Assembly (NCBI GenBank): GCA_052061695.1
Contig: JBPZEY010000009.1
Source: Alkalicoccus luteus
GTDB taxonomy: Bacteria; Bacillota; Bacilli; Bacillales; Salisediminibacteriaceae
Length of the DNA stretch: 64,000 nucleotides
Reading direction: 5' to 3' (one strand)
Both the position numbers and the translations under genes were made by a program. Below are positions 42,670 through 51,135 of the stretch, one piece after another. The notes under the pieces are model-generated. The model was not told the origin of the DNA and ran no database searches. It saw only the letters and a program-made list of their open reading frames with translations. The stretch's first letter is position 1; every line of letters starts with the position of its first letter.

Positions 42670-43229
42670 AGACGATCACGCTCCTTTCGAATTTCTGCTG
42701 CAGCCTCACCGGGATGCGGTGCCAGCATCACCGCTGACAAAAAACAGGCACCGGCGTACCCTCGCTCGTGAAACTGCTTCAGCGTCGAGCGTTCAGCACC
42801 TCCGATTCCGATCACAGGGATCGACGCACGGCTTAAAATGTGCTGCTGGACATGAAGCGGCAACACCTGTTTGGGCGCGCTGAATGGAGGCAGAACCGGT
42901 CCGCTGACCGTATAAACTGCTTGCTCGTTCTCTGCCTTCGAAAGCTCTCCCAAGCTGTGGATCGACATCCCTCCACCGCGTTCGACGGTGCTGTCAGACG
43001 GGGAGTGAATGGTTCCTTTCCACAGTTCCCAGCCCGTTGTCTTCTTATTCACAATCAGCTTTATCGTAAAAGCCTCTTGTAAAAACCATTGAAAAAAGGC
43101 GCTGCTTTGTTCCGCTGTCCACGATGGTTCTCTCAGATGCACGGCGTCAAAACGTCCATTCAGCTGTGTAATCACTTCTGAAAACTGATCAGGCTGCATC
43201 AAGCCCGTACTCACCGCGTGAAGGTCCAA
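42657..43229 (-). CDS. tenI: Thiazole tautomerase TenI
   Basis: About 190 aa, ThiE-like TIM barrel. TenI isomerises the thiazole product of ThiG and lacks the pyrophosphate-binding residues of ThiE. I choose a TTG at 43229: it is 8 bases after AAAGGGGG and gives MDLHAVSTG, which matches the B. subtilis TenI start MELHAIT. The upstream in-frame ATG at 43253 has no ribosome site and lies against the terminator. FDAVHLREPSWTAEQ and IPVIGIGGAE are typical. Unlike B. subtilis, neither tenA nor thiD is in this operon. Confidence 0.85.
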   Translation of the reverse strand: MDLHAVSTGLMQPDQFSEVITQLNGRFDAVHLREPSWTAEQSSAFFQWFLQEAFTIKLIVNKKTTGWELWKGTIHSPSDSTVERGGGMSIHSLGELSKAENEQAVYTVSGPVLPPFSAPKQVLPLHVQQHILSRASIPVIGIGGAERSTLKQFHERGYAGACFLSAVMLAPHPGEAAAEIRKERDRLCMI

Positions 43230-43254
43230 GCCATTTCCCCCTTTTATCAACATG

Positions 43255-43289
43255 CAAAAAGCGCTCCCCTGGATGCAGGAAAGCGCTTC
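43255..43289 (-). terminator. Riboswitch-controlled terminator before tenI
   Basis: Minus strand stem AAGCGCTTTCC / GGGGAGCGCTT with a short loop, followed by TTT; it ends about 25 bases before the tenI start. Confidence 0.85.
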
Positions 43290-43303
43290 AACAGTCACAT
43301 TAC

Positions 43304-43400
43304 GTGCCCTTGTCGTCACTTCCCTACGCCAGTATCAACTGGATCAGGTTCCGGGAGTCCCAAAGCGCCGCTTCGATCTCAGCCCCTGCATATGGGGCAC
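43304..43400 (-). promoter_or_regulatory. TPP riboswitch upstream of tenI-thiOSGF
   Basis: Minus strand shows GTGCCCC, GGGGCTGAGA, CCCGGAACCTGATCCAG, TTGATACTGGCG and TAGGGAAG, the ordered THI-box elements, closed by GTGCCC / GGGCAC. Confidence 0.96.
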
Positions 43401-43426
43401 CTCCAGTGAGCTTCTATTTAATTTCC

Positions 43427-43455
43427 AGTCTAGTTGCACCCGAGCCTTTTGTCAA
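43427..43455 (-). promoter_or_regulatory. SigA promoter of the thiazole operon
   Basis: Minus strand TTGACA, exactly 17 bases, TAGACT, about 25 bases before the TPP aptamer and just after the cydC stop. Confidence 0.8.
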
Positions 43456-43464
43456 TCCGAACGT

Positions 43465-45165
43465 TCAGGCTACAACGTCTGCTTCTACCTGCTTCATTTG
43501 GTAGAAGACGCCGCGCTGATGCATGAGCTCCTGATAGGAGCCCGATTCAACCAGCCTGCCTTCTTCCATGACAAGAATCTGATCCATCGCTTCCAGTCCA
43601 TTTAAGTCATGGGAAATGACAAAAAGCGTACTGCCGGCTGAGGCCCGTTCCACTTCCATGCCTACTTCTGCTGCCGTAGCTGCATCCACCGAAGCTGCAG
43701 GTTCATCCAAAATCCAAACCGGCTTCTCCCGCAGCAACAGTCTCGCTGTACCGAGTCTTCGGCGCTCGCCGCCCGACAGGTTCGCAGCACGTTCCTGCAG
43801 CACGGTATCCAAGCTTAAATATCCGAGACGGACGCGCTCCAGTACTTGCTGCAACTCCGTTTCATCTGCCCCGTTGCTGAATAGATTGTCCCGAACAGTT
43901 CCGGCAAAGAAATGCTGCTCTTGCAGCTGTGCATTGACATGCGGCCAAATGGTCGTTTCATCCAAGCTGGAGGTGGATGCCTCACCATAGCGGATAGTGC
44001 CTTTATCCGGCAGGTAAATGCCGAGCATCAGCTGTGCTAATGTTGATTTTCCTGATCCGCTCGCGCCTACTACTGCCGTTCGTGAACCACTCGGAAGCTC
44101 AAAGGAAACGTCTTTCAGCACTGGACGTGCTTCATTCGGATACGTAAAGCTGACAGAGTCAAACACGATTGGAACGTCTGCCTGCTGCAGCACAGCTGCG
44201 CTTCGCTCAGGCTGATCCTGCAGTTCTTCCTCAATCGCTTCGTTCAGACGTCCGGCTGCCTGCCGGCTCTCCTCGGCATAAGAAGGATACTGGGCCATCG
44301 GCACCGCGTTTTCAAATACGGTCAAACTGATCATCATCAGCATTGCCAAGTAGACCCCATCAAGTGTTCCATTCGCTGTCATGACAACACCGGTTACAAG
44401 AATCAGCCAGGAGATAAGAAACGCCGTGCTTTGATTCCACGTAAGCCCCGCCAGTCTGCTCCCCGCAGCCTGACGCTGCTTGCCAACGTAGCTGTCCGCC
44501 GCTTCAAGCAGCTCGGCCTCTTTCGCGTCCAGCTTTTGAAACAGCTTCAAGTCCTGGTAGCCGTAGAAAAACTCTGCAGCATCGGTTGACAGCTTGCCTC
44601 TAGCAGAACGAATACCGGCCGACGCGCGCTGCTGCCGTTTCCGGTAAACAGTCGGAAGGATCCATCCTGCCAGTAGCACTCCGCCGACGAGCAGTGCAGC
44701 GGCTGCCGGTGAAAAAAACACCGTAAAGGCGACCGTTGCTGTAAACACAGCACCCATCACGACCGGCGGATAAAAGACACGCAGAAAATAGTTCTGCAAG
44801 CTTTCAACATCCCCGACGATCCGGGATAAGAGATCTCCGCTTTGAAACCGGTGCGTAATCCGCGGAGCAAGCGGTGCAATCTGCCGAAAGAAATGCGTTC
44901 TAACGCTGCTCAGCATGGTAAACGTCGCCCGGTGTGAATACAGCCTTTCTCCGTAGCGGCTGAGCCCTCGCGTAAAGCTGAATAGTTTGAGCAGCGCAAT
45001 CGTCACCGTCAGAACATATAGCGGTGGTTCGATTGCTGCTCTGGAAATCAGGTACCCGCTGTTTGCAAACAGGGCCACTGCCCCCATACCAGCGAGAAAG
45101 CCAAACAGGACCGATAAAAAGACGTCACGCTTCTCACGTAATACAAATGATCGAATAAGCTTCAT
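43465..45165 (-). CDS. cydC: Thiol-reductant ABC exporter subunit CydC
   Basis: 566 aa. The first 310 residues hold six membrane helices (type-IV exporter fold), followed by an ATPase with Walker A VVGASGSGKST, signature NLSGGERRRLGTARLLL and Walker B WILDEPAASVD. CydDC exports cysteine or glutathione and is needed to mature cytochrome bd oxidase. It overlaps cydD by 4 bases. cydAB are not in the window. Confidence 0.92.
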   Translation of the reverse strand: MKLIRSFVLREKRDVFLSVLFGFLAGMGAVALFANSGYLISRAAIEPPLYVLTVTIALLKLFSFTRGLSRYGERLYSHRATFTMLSSVRTHFFRQIAPLAPRITHRFQSGDLLSRIVGDVESLQNYFLRVFYPPVVMGAVFTATVAFTVFFSPAAAALLVGGVLLAGWILPTVYRKRQQRASAGIRSARGKLSTDAAEFFYGYQDLKLFQKLDAKEAELLEAADSYVGKQRQAAGSRLAGLTWNQSTAFLISWLILVTGVVMTANGTLDGVYLAMLMMISLTVFENAVPMAQYPSYAEESRQAAGRLNEAIEEELQDQPERSAAVLQQADVPIVFDSVSFTYPNEARPVLKDVSFELPSGSRTAVVGASGSGKSTLAQLMLGIYLPDKGTIRYGEASTSSLDETTIWPHVNAQLQEQHFFAGTVRDNLFSNGADETELQQVLERVRLGYLSLDTVLQERAANLSGGERRRLGTARLLLREKPVWILDEPAASVDAATAAEVGMEVERASAGSTLFVISHDLNGLEAMDQILVMEEGRLVESGSYQELMHQRGVFYQMKQVEADVVA

Positions 45166-46883
45166 AATTCCACCTCCTGGCGGTTCAGCATGGTTCTGTA
45201 GCGCTCTGAACTTTTTACGAGTGCATCATGTGTTCCAGCTTCAACTACCTGGCCTTGTTCCATGACAAGAATCATATCAGCATCGCGGATTGTGTGGAGA
45301 CGGTGCGCGATTGTCATTACGGTCGCGTGTTTACCGAGCTCTTGCAACGCTTTTTGCAGCACTTGCTCTGTCCGGACGTCGAGTCCTGCTGTCGGTTCAT
45401 CAAAAAAGAGCAGGTGCGGCTTTTTCATAAACGCTCGGGCAAGAGCTACACGCTGCTTCTCTCCTCCCGACAAGCCGCGTCCTCCGTCGCCGATGACCGT
45501 ATCCAGCTTGTCAGGCAGCTCCTCTATGAGCGGTGTGAGTCCCGACTTCGCCACTGCAGCTGCAATCTCCTCTTCAGACGCGGTTTCCATTCCAAGCGCA
45601 ATGTTTTCCCGCAGCGTCCCTGCAAACATGTACGGGTGCTGGGTGATGTAGGCTGTTTTCTGAAACCAGCCGGCTTCACTGTAAGCTTTCTGTTCCAGAC
45701 CGTCTGCTGTAATGTGGCCTTCGGTCCCGAGCAGACCAGATGCGGCCTGCATCAAGGTCGTTTTGCCGGATCCGCTTCGTCCAATGACGGCTGTACTCGA
45801 TCCGGCTGGCAGGACTGCAGTTACAGGTCCAAGCTGAAAACGGCCGTCGTCATAGGCATATGAAGTCGCTTCAAACGAAAGCTGCGGAGCTTTTTCCAGA
45901 ACAGCTTTCCCTTCTCGTTCCGCCTCTGTTTCTTCATCAAGCTCTGCATAGACTCGTTCCGCTGCTGCCATGCTCCCTCTCCCCGTATGAAAAGCGCTTC
46001 CCATTTCCTTCAAGGAAGCAAAAAATTCAGGCGCCAGAATCAGTACAAAGAAAGCTGTGAAGAAAGAAAGCTGGTCATAAACGACAAGTCTTAAGCCCAC
46101 TTCAAGTGCAACGAGCGAAACGCTGAGCATCGATATAAATTCGAGCATGAGAGAAGAAAGAAAGGCAACTTTTAAGACCGTCATCGTTGCATCCCGGTAC
46201 CCGATGCTGCTTGCCTCTACTTCCTGCTCCTGCTGTCTCGCCCGTCCGAACAGACGAAGCGTGCCGAGCCCCTGCAGCACGTCTAAAAATTTACCGGAAA
46301 ATGCCTGCAGCTTCTCCAGCTGTTCGTCTGATTTAGCCTGTGTACTTTTGCCGATCATAATCATGACAAGCGGTATGAACGGTGCAGTGACGAGCAGGAT
46401 CAATCCGGATACCCAGTTCATGTAAAAAATGGCGCCGAGCAGAATCAGCGGGACAATAGATGACTGCATCATCACCACGTAGTAGCTGCTGAAATAAGCA
46501 TCCATTTCATCGACTGCATCCAGAAGTGTACTTACTTTTCGGCCTGTTTGACGGGTGCCTGCCTGCTGAAGCGGCTGCTTTTTAAACGTCGCCAGCAGCT
46601 GCCGGCGAAAACGCTGCTTCACTTCCGCAGCGAGCCATTCACCTGTGCGATTATTCACATATTGAAGCGCAGCACGTAACAGCAGCGCTGCTGCAGCTCC
46701 TGCGAGCAGCCAGATCACCTCTGCCGGTCCGCTTCCGCCAAGAAAAACGGCATCAACAACGGCTACGATAAAATAGGTCTGCAGCACAATTGTAAGTCCA
46801 ATCAGAACGGAAATCGTCATCAGCAACATTCTTGTTTTTTTGTATTCTTTGGAGAGCTCTTTTAACCTCTCTTTGACACTCAT
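45162..46883 (-). CDS. cydD: Thiol-reductant ABC exporter subunit CydD
   Basis: 573 aa half-transporter with six helices and an ATPase: Walker A VIGRSGSGKTTLMQ, signature GLSGGEKQRVALARAF, Walker B LLFFDEPTAGLD. The pair with the overlapping cydC is diagnostic of the CydDC heterodimer. The ATG at 46883 is preceded by AAAGGAGAACG. In B. subtilis these genes follow cydAB; here they stand alone. Confidence 0.92.
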   Translation of the reverse strand: MSVKERLKELSKEYKKTRMLLMTISVLIGLTIVLQTYFIVAVVDAVFLGGSGPAEVIWLLAGAAAALLLRAALQYVNNRTGEWLAAEVKQRFRRQLLATFKKQPLQQAGTRQTGRKVSTLLDAVDEMDAYFSSYYVVMMQSSIVPLILLGAIFYMNWVSGLILLVTAPFIPLVMIMIGKSTQAKSDEQLEKLQAFSGKFLDVLQGLGTLRLFGRARQQEQEVEASSIGYRDATMTVLKVAFLSSLMLEFISMLSVSLVALEVGLRLVVYDQLSFFTAFFVLILAPEFFASLKEMGSAFHTGRGSMAAAERVYAELDEETEAEREGKAVLEKAPQLSFEATSYAYDDGRFQLGPVTAVLPAGSSTAVIGRSGSGKTTLMQAASGLLGTEGHITADGLEQKAYSEAGWFQKTAYITQHPYMFAGTLRENIALGMETASEEEIAAAVAKSGLTPLIEELPDKLDTVIGDGGRGLSGGEKQRVALARAFMKKPHLLFFDEPTAGLDVRTEQVLQKALQELGKHATVMTIAHRLHTIRDADMILVMEQGQVVEAGTHDALVKSSERYRTMLNRQEVEL

Positions 46884-46953
46884 AAACGTTCTCCTTTATG
46901 CATTGATCGTTACTTTTCTCATTATAAACGATAAGCATACGATTTCGACAGCA

Positions 46954-46983
46954 CAAAGACCGGTCCGATAAAACGGCCGGTCC
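46954..46983 (-). terminator. Terminator between ypjP and cydD
   Basis: Minus strand stem GACCGGCC / GGACCGGTC with an AT-rich loop, followed by a short TTTG tract, just after the ypjP stop. Confidence 0.6.
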
Positions 46984-46994
46984 TCTCAGGCACC

Positions 46995-47594
46995 TTAGTG
47001 GGACATCCACTTTGGCGGTGTATTTTTATCCCAGTAAACATCTGCTATCGTATGATGTTCTTCAAAATCATCTTCTTTCATATGATAATGAAAGTTAAAA
47101 TAGTATCCTTGCTTTGGCTTCATATCACGTCTAACGTGAAACCGGACCACGTCTGTTTCCGCTTCTTCATCATAAATGTGAAAAATCTTTTCGCCATATC
47201 CGCTTGACGGATGCTCGGAAATCGAAAGCTTCACCGGGATATCATCTTCTTCGTAAATAGATGATATGACATCTTCCATCTTAGGAATAATTTCTTCTAA
47301 AATATTGTCTTCCACTTTGTTCAATATTTTAGGTCCGAGTTTGGAATACATCTGCTCCTTCGCCTGCGACGTTAAGTCTTCAAGCTGCTCCTCTGCCGTT
47401 AAGTAGAGGGTCTCCTCTTCCATGATGGAACTGTCGGAGACAGAATCAAATGCACGGGACGTATCGTACTTAACCTCATCCGGCTGTTCGGAATCCTTCT
47501 TTTCTTTTTTGTCTTCCTCATCTCCAGGAACGTAGGCACCGAGAGTCAGGATGGACAGTGTAATCATTGTTAATCTTCTGAGCCACAATTTCAT
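46995..47594 (-). CDS. ypjP: YpjP-like protein
   Basis: 199 aa with one N-terminal hydrophobic segment (LTMITLSILTLGAYVPG), then an acidic linker and a folded domain ending HTIADVYWDKNTPPKWMSH. That end and the PSSGYGEKIFHIYDEE block resemble the B. subtilis YpjP family, whose function is unknown. It is probably anchored outside the membrane or secreted. I choose the ATG at 47594 with GGGAAGGGA upstream; the GTG at 47603 has no spacing. Confidence 0.8.
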   Translation of the reverse strand: MKLWLRRLTMITLSILTLGAYVPGDEEDKKEKKDSEQPDEVKYDTSRAFDSVSDSSIMEEETLYLTAEEQLEDLTSQAKEQMYSKLGPKILNKVEDNILEEIIPKMEDVISSIYEEDDIPVKLSISEHPSSGYGEKIFHIYDEEAETDVVRFHVRRDMKPKQGYYFNFHYHMKEDDFEEHHTIADVYWDKNTPPKWMSH

Positions 47595-47676
47595 GTATGA
47601 CACATCCCTTCCCGCACGGCCCTTTGCTTTAGTTTAACACGCAGAAGAAGTCGTTTGGCATTTTTTTCACTATTCG

Positions 47677-48573
47677 CTACTTTTCGACCGGCTGCCCTTG
47701 TTCGGCCAGCTGAATCCAGGATTGTCCTCCATCGTCTGTCACATAAACATCTTCTTCAGCTGTGCCGACAGCGAGCTTCCCACCCTCTTCAGGATGCGGT
47801 GCAATATGGAGCACAACGTCATCATCCAGCGTCAGATCAACGTCATTCCAGCTTTCTCCAAAGTCTTCACTCATCATGAGACTTCCGCCTTCTGCGTCAG
47901 CCGTATAGGCATAAAGTCCACTGCTGGAAGCTGCCGCACTAACCATAACACGCGCCTGGTCCACTGCTTCCCAGGAATCACCGGCATCCGTCGATGCATA
48001 GATGCCTCCGCGTCCGCTTATGAGTAAATGGTCTGGATTTTCCGGATTGGATACAAGGCTGATCAGATCCGGGTACTGTTCCGGAAGGTTCGATGCGTCA
48101 AGACGATCCCATACCAGCCCTCCATCTTCCGAGCGATAAAAAGCAGAATCCGCTGCATTGATTCCGTACAGCCGGTTCTCGTCGCCCCGATTGACGTCCA
48201 TGAGGTGAAAATCGACCTCGCCTTCAAGCGCAGTCTGCTCCCAGCTTGCTCCGCTGTCAGTGCTGCGGATAAAGCCAATCGGGTCCTGCAGGTCGGAATC
48301 GTGAGATGGATGACCGCTCGATACCATTGTATTATCCTCTAAAAGGGTAAAGCCCATCAGATCATGCTGTTCCTCGTGTTCAGCAGGATCACGCCAAATA
48401 CCGTTTTCATCGATCGTTTTCACGCCGTGATGCGTCGAAACGTGCAGCACGTCTGTCTGATTTCGGTCGAACTCCAACCCGTGTATATGTTCAAATGAAT
48501 CCACTTCGTGCCCTGCCGCCTGTGAGCATCCGCCGGCGAGCAGCAGCAAAGCGGCTGCAGCTGTCTTTTTCAT
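47677..48573 (-). CDS. BNR/sortilin-like repeat lipoprotein
   Basis: 298 aa. A lipoprotein signal (MKKTAAAALLLLAGGCSQ, lipobox LAGGC) leads to a beta-propeller made of BNR-type Asp-box repeats: STDSGASWEQ, SEDGGLVWDR, STDAGDSWEAV, SEDFGESWNDV and TDDGGQSWIQL. Such propellers bind or hydrolyse glycans or act in photosystem-type assembly; NCBI groups similar ones as F510_1955-family proteins. No catalytic residue set is evident, so function is open. The ATG at 48573 has GGGAGGGA before it; the longer frame to 48603 is leader. Confidence 0.8.
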   Translation of the reverse strand: MKKTAAAALLLLAGGCSQAAGHEVDSFEHIHGLEFDRNQTDVLHVSTHHGVKTIDENGIWRDPAEHEEQHDLMGFTLLEDNTMVSSGHPSHDSDLQDPIGFIRSTDSGASWEQTALEGEVDFHLMDVNRGDENRLYGINAADSAFYRSEDGGLVWDRLDASNLPEQYPDLISLVSNPENPDHLLISGRGGIYASTDAGDSWEAVDQARVMVSAAASSSGLYAYTADAEGGSLMMSEDFGESWNDVDLTLDDDVVLHIAPHPEEGGKLAVGTAEEDVYVTDDGGQSWIQLAEQGQPVEK

Positions 48574-48759
48574 AACGAGTCCCTCCCATTCTGAGAGCAT
48601 CATAGCATATTCCCTGTCATACAGCAGTACTTAGGTGAAAATGTACGATTATTGTCAACATTTTGCGGTCTTCTACTGACGTTTAAAGTGTCCCGGCATT
48701 GAAAAACACGGGCGTTTCGTTCAATATAGATGAAGAGACGAAAGAAATGAGGGCCTGGC

Positions 48760-49926
48760 ATGAACGAAGATAACATTACAAGACTAACAATGAACGATAA
48801 AGAACTGATTTTAATCGGCACTGCTCACGTTTCTAAGTCGAGCGCCGAAGAAGTGAAGCACGTTATTGAAATGGAACAGCCTGATTCTGTATGCGTGGAG
48901 CTCGATGAACAGCGGTATCAATCTGTCATGGACAGTGACAGATGGAAAAACATGGACATATTTAAGGTCATCCGCGAAAAGAAAGCAACACTGCTGTTCA
49001 TGAATCTTGCAATCTCATCCTTTCAAAACCGGATGGCCAAACAGTTCGGTATTAAGCCGGGACAGGAAATGATACAGGGAATCGAATCTGCTGAATCCAT
49101 TGGCGCCGACCTAGTCCTTGCTGACCGCGATATTCAGACGACCTTTGCCCGTATTTGGGGAAACCTCCGCTTTGGCGGCAAAGCGAAGCTGATCACGTCG
49201 ATCTTCGGAAGCGTAATCGTTCAGGAGAAAATTTCCGAAGCCGAGCTTGAGCGGATGAAACAGCAGGATACACTCAATGCTGCGATGCATGAGTTCTCTC
49301 AAGCCTTCCCGCGTCTGAAAGAACCGCTGATCGACGAACGGGATCAGTATTTGGCGCAAAAGATTAAAGAGGCTCCCGGTAAAAAAGTTGTCGCGGTGCT
49401 CGGCGCTGCCCATATACCGGGTATTTTAAAGGAAATTGAACACGAGCAGGATTTAACTAAACTGACTGAAATTCCGAAAAGATCACCGATTCCTAAATTG
49501 ATCGGCTGGGCCATCCCGCTTGCCATTATTTCCGTGATTCTCTATACCTTTTTGAATAATCCCGCGGCCGGCTTAGAGCAGACGATCAGCTGGCTTCTCT
49601 GGAACGGATCCCTCTCTGCTCTTGGAGCTGCTATCGCCTTTGGTCATCCGCTTGCCGTTTTGACCGCGTTTGTCATAGCACCGCTCAGCTCGCTTAATCC
49701 GCTGATGGCTGCAGGCTGGTTCTCCGGATTCGTCCAGGCATATATCCGCCGTCCGAACGTCGGTGATTTGGAAGTGCTGTCAGATGACGTGCAATCGTTA
49801 AAAGGCTTCTGGCAGAACAAGGTTACCAGAGTGCTGCTCGTCGTGATCCTTACGAATATCGGCAGCACGCTCGGCACCTTTATTGGAGGAGCCGATGTCC
49901 TTCGTGTCTTTTTTGAGAACTTGTAG
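48760..49926 (+). CDS. TraB/PrgY family membrane protein
   Basis: 388 aa. The N-terminal 235 residues form a TraB/GumN-type domain: LILIGTAHVSKSSAEEV, VCVELDEQRYQ, ADLVLADRDIQTTFAR and VVAVLGAAHIPGI, which hold the conserved GxxH motifs of this putative metalloprotease-like fold. About four membrane helices follow (from IPKLIGWAIPLAIISVIL onward). In enterococci PrgY/TraB proteins shut down a pheromone; in chromosomes the role is unknown. GAGGG stands before the ATG, and a terminator follows. Confidence 0.9.
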   Translation: MNEDNITRLTMNDKELILIGTAHVSKSSAEEVKHVIEMEQPDSVCVELDEQRYQSVMDSDRWKNMDIFKVIREKKATLLFMNLAISSFQNRMAKQFGIKPGQEMIQGIESAESIGADLVLADRDIQTTFARIWGNLRFGGKAKLITSIFGSVIVQEKISEAELERMKQQDTLNAAMHEFSQAFPRLKEPLIDERDQYLAQKIKEAPGKKVVAVLGAAHIPGILKEIEHEQDLTKLTEIPKRSPIPKLIGWAIPLAIISVILYTFLNNPAAGLEQTISWLLWNGSLSALGAAIAFGHPLAVLTAFVIAPLSSLNPLMAAGWFSGFVQAYIRRPNVGDLEVLSDDVQSLKGFWQNKVTRVLLVVILTNIGSTLGTFIGGADVLRVFFENL

Positions 49927-49975
49927 GAAGAGTTGGTTAATCTTTCTTTACGCCCTGTATTCAACTGCATAAAAG

Positions 49976-50012
49976 AAAGCCCTGATACGTCAGCTTGTAT
50001 CAGGGCTTTTTC
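49976..50012 (+). terminator. Terminator after the TraB-family gene
   Basis: Perfect 13-bp stem AAAGCCCTGATAC / GTATCAGGGCTTT followed by TT. Confidence 0.9.
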
Positions 50013-50051
50013 GCTGTAGATCCTGTGATTTATACAGAGGGCCTGTCAGCC

Positions 50052-50086
50052 GCAGATGACCCCGGCGATGGAGCGTGGTCATCTGC
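50052..50086. other. Isolated 10-bp perfect inverted repeat
   Basis: GCAGATGACC and GGTCATCTGC flank 15 bases. There is no T tract on either strand. It lies in a 390-base gap (50013-50403) that has no gene I can support; the middle of the gap is AT-rich and featureless. Confidence 0.5.
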
Positions 50087-50329
50087 ATCCTTTGACCTAA
50101 AAGCAACTTATCGCAGAGCAACAGCTGCTCCAGCGTCGTAAAAAGAAACGCAACAGAGGGCGAATGTCACTCAACGATGGTCAAAAACGATTCATCCAAC
50201 TTACAATACCGTTATAACAAATAAACAAAAATAAGGCCGCTCAATCGTTACTCACTTTAACGAAACTACGCCAATCAATCATAAACGCAGCCCCCTGAAG
50301 CTTATTCTGCACTCCGGTAAAAACGAGTA

Positions 50330-50357
50330 CAGCCCTGACGCGTTCGTGTCAGGGCTG
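50330..50357 (-). terminator. Terminator-like hairpin before the hypothetical gene end
   Basis: Stem CAGCCCTGACGCG / CGTGTCAGGGCTG with a 2-base centre. Downstream on the minus strand the T tract (GTTTTT) comes only after five other bases, so termination efficiency is uncertain. Confidence 0.5.
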
Positions 50358-50403
50358 CCTTTAAAGGGGCGTTTGACTGACGGCGGATGCACTGATCGAG
50401 CCC

Positions 50404-51033
50404 TTACCGTTTTTCACGATTGGCACCGTACGGTATAGTGTAAAAATAAACATCCTCGCGCTTAAAGCGCTGAAAAAAACCAGGAGCTTCGTTCGTGGCA
50501 AGCTGTTTGGGTGTGTACGTTCGCCCGAGCAGCTGCTGCATTCGTTCCTGAGACTTAAGCGGCGTCGCTTCTGCTTTTGCGAGAACGTCTCCAACGATGC
50601 CAAGAGAAAGTTTTTCTTCGAGAATCTGCTTTGTCTGATAGATAGATAAGAATGGATAGCCTGAACCACCTTCATAAACAGCATGCAGGAAAATCAATTC
50701 ATAGTCCAGCTGCATCAGTTTTCGGAACCAGCTCAGCTTTTCTTTTTTCGATTTCGTTCTGACGATTGCTTCCGTTATTTCAGAGCTTTCTTCGTAGCGA
50801 CCAAAAATCATGCTCTCCAGCTGGCTAAATGTATCGTTAAAATAAACTTTCCGGTGATCATGAGGGATGCCTTTTGGATTCAGCTCGACCTCGTACATAT
50901 AGTAGCCGGCGCTGTCCTTTTGTATCTCTCCATCCCGGAACATTCGTCGAAGGTCAATATCGTGATAACGCCGCTTTTCTTGCAGCTGCGAGGGAGCCGG
51001 AGGGTTTGGCCGCTTTCTGTCATGTGGCAGCAT
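50404..51033 (-). CDS. Hypothetical protein, no family recognised
   Basis: 209 aa, soluble, no signal peptide. It starts MLPHDRKRPNPPAPSQLQEK and contains DIDLRRMFRDGEIQ, a well-formed YMYEVELNPKGIPHDHRKVYFNDTF-type core, and an Arg/Lys-rich C-terminus. I do not recognise it. It begins at the ATG at 51033, with AAAGGGTGA 8 bases upstream, rather than further up where the frame is open. It stands alone between the TraB and acyl-CoA dehydrogenase genes. The regular charge pattern and good ribosome site support a real protein. Confidence 0.75.
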   Translation of the reverse strand: MLPHDRKRPNPPAPSQLQEKRRYHDIDLRRMFRDGEIQKDSAGYYMYEVELNPKGIPHDHRKVYFNDTFSQLESMIFGRYEESSEITEAIVRTKSKKEKLSWFRKLMQLDYELIFLHAVYEGGSGYPFLSIYQTKQILEEKLSLGIVGDVLAKAEATPLKSQERMQQLLGRTYTPKQLATNEAPGFFQRFKREDVYFYTIPYGANREKR

Positions 51034-51135
51034 AGCGTTCACCCTTTTCTTCGATGTTACTCGTATTGTACACCCTGTATAACACTCGTACAAGGAAACG
51101 GTTTCATGCTGATGGAAGACCGCCGCAACCCCACT

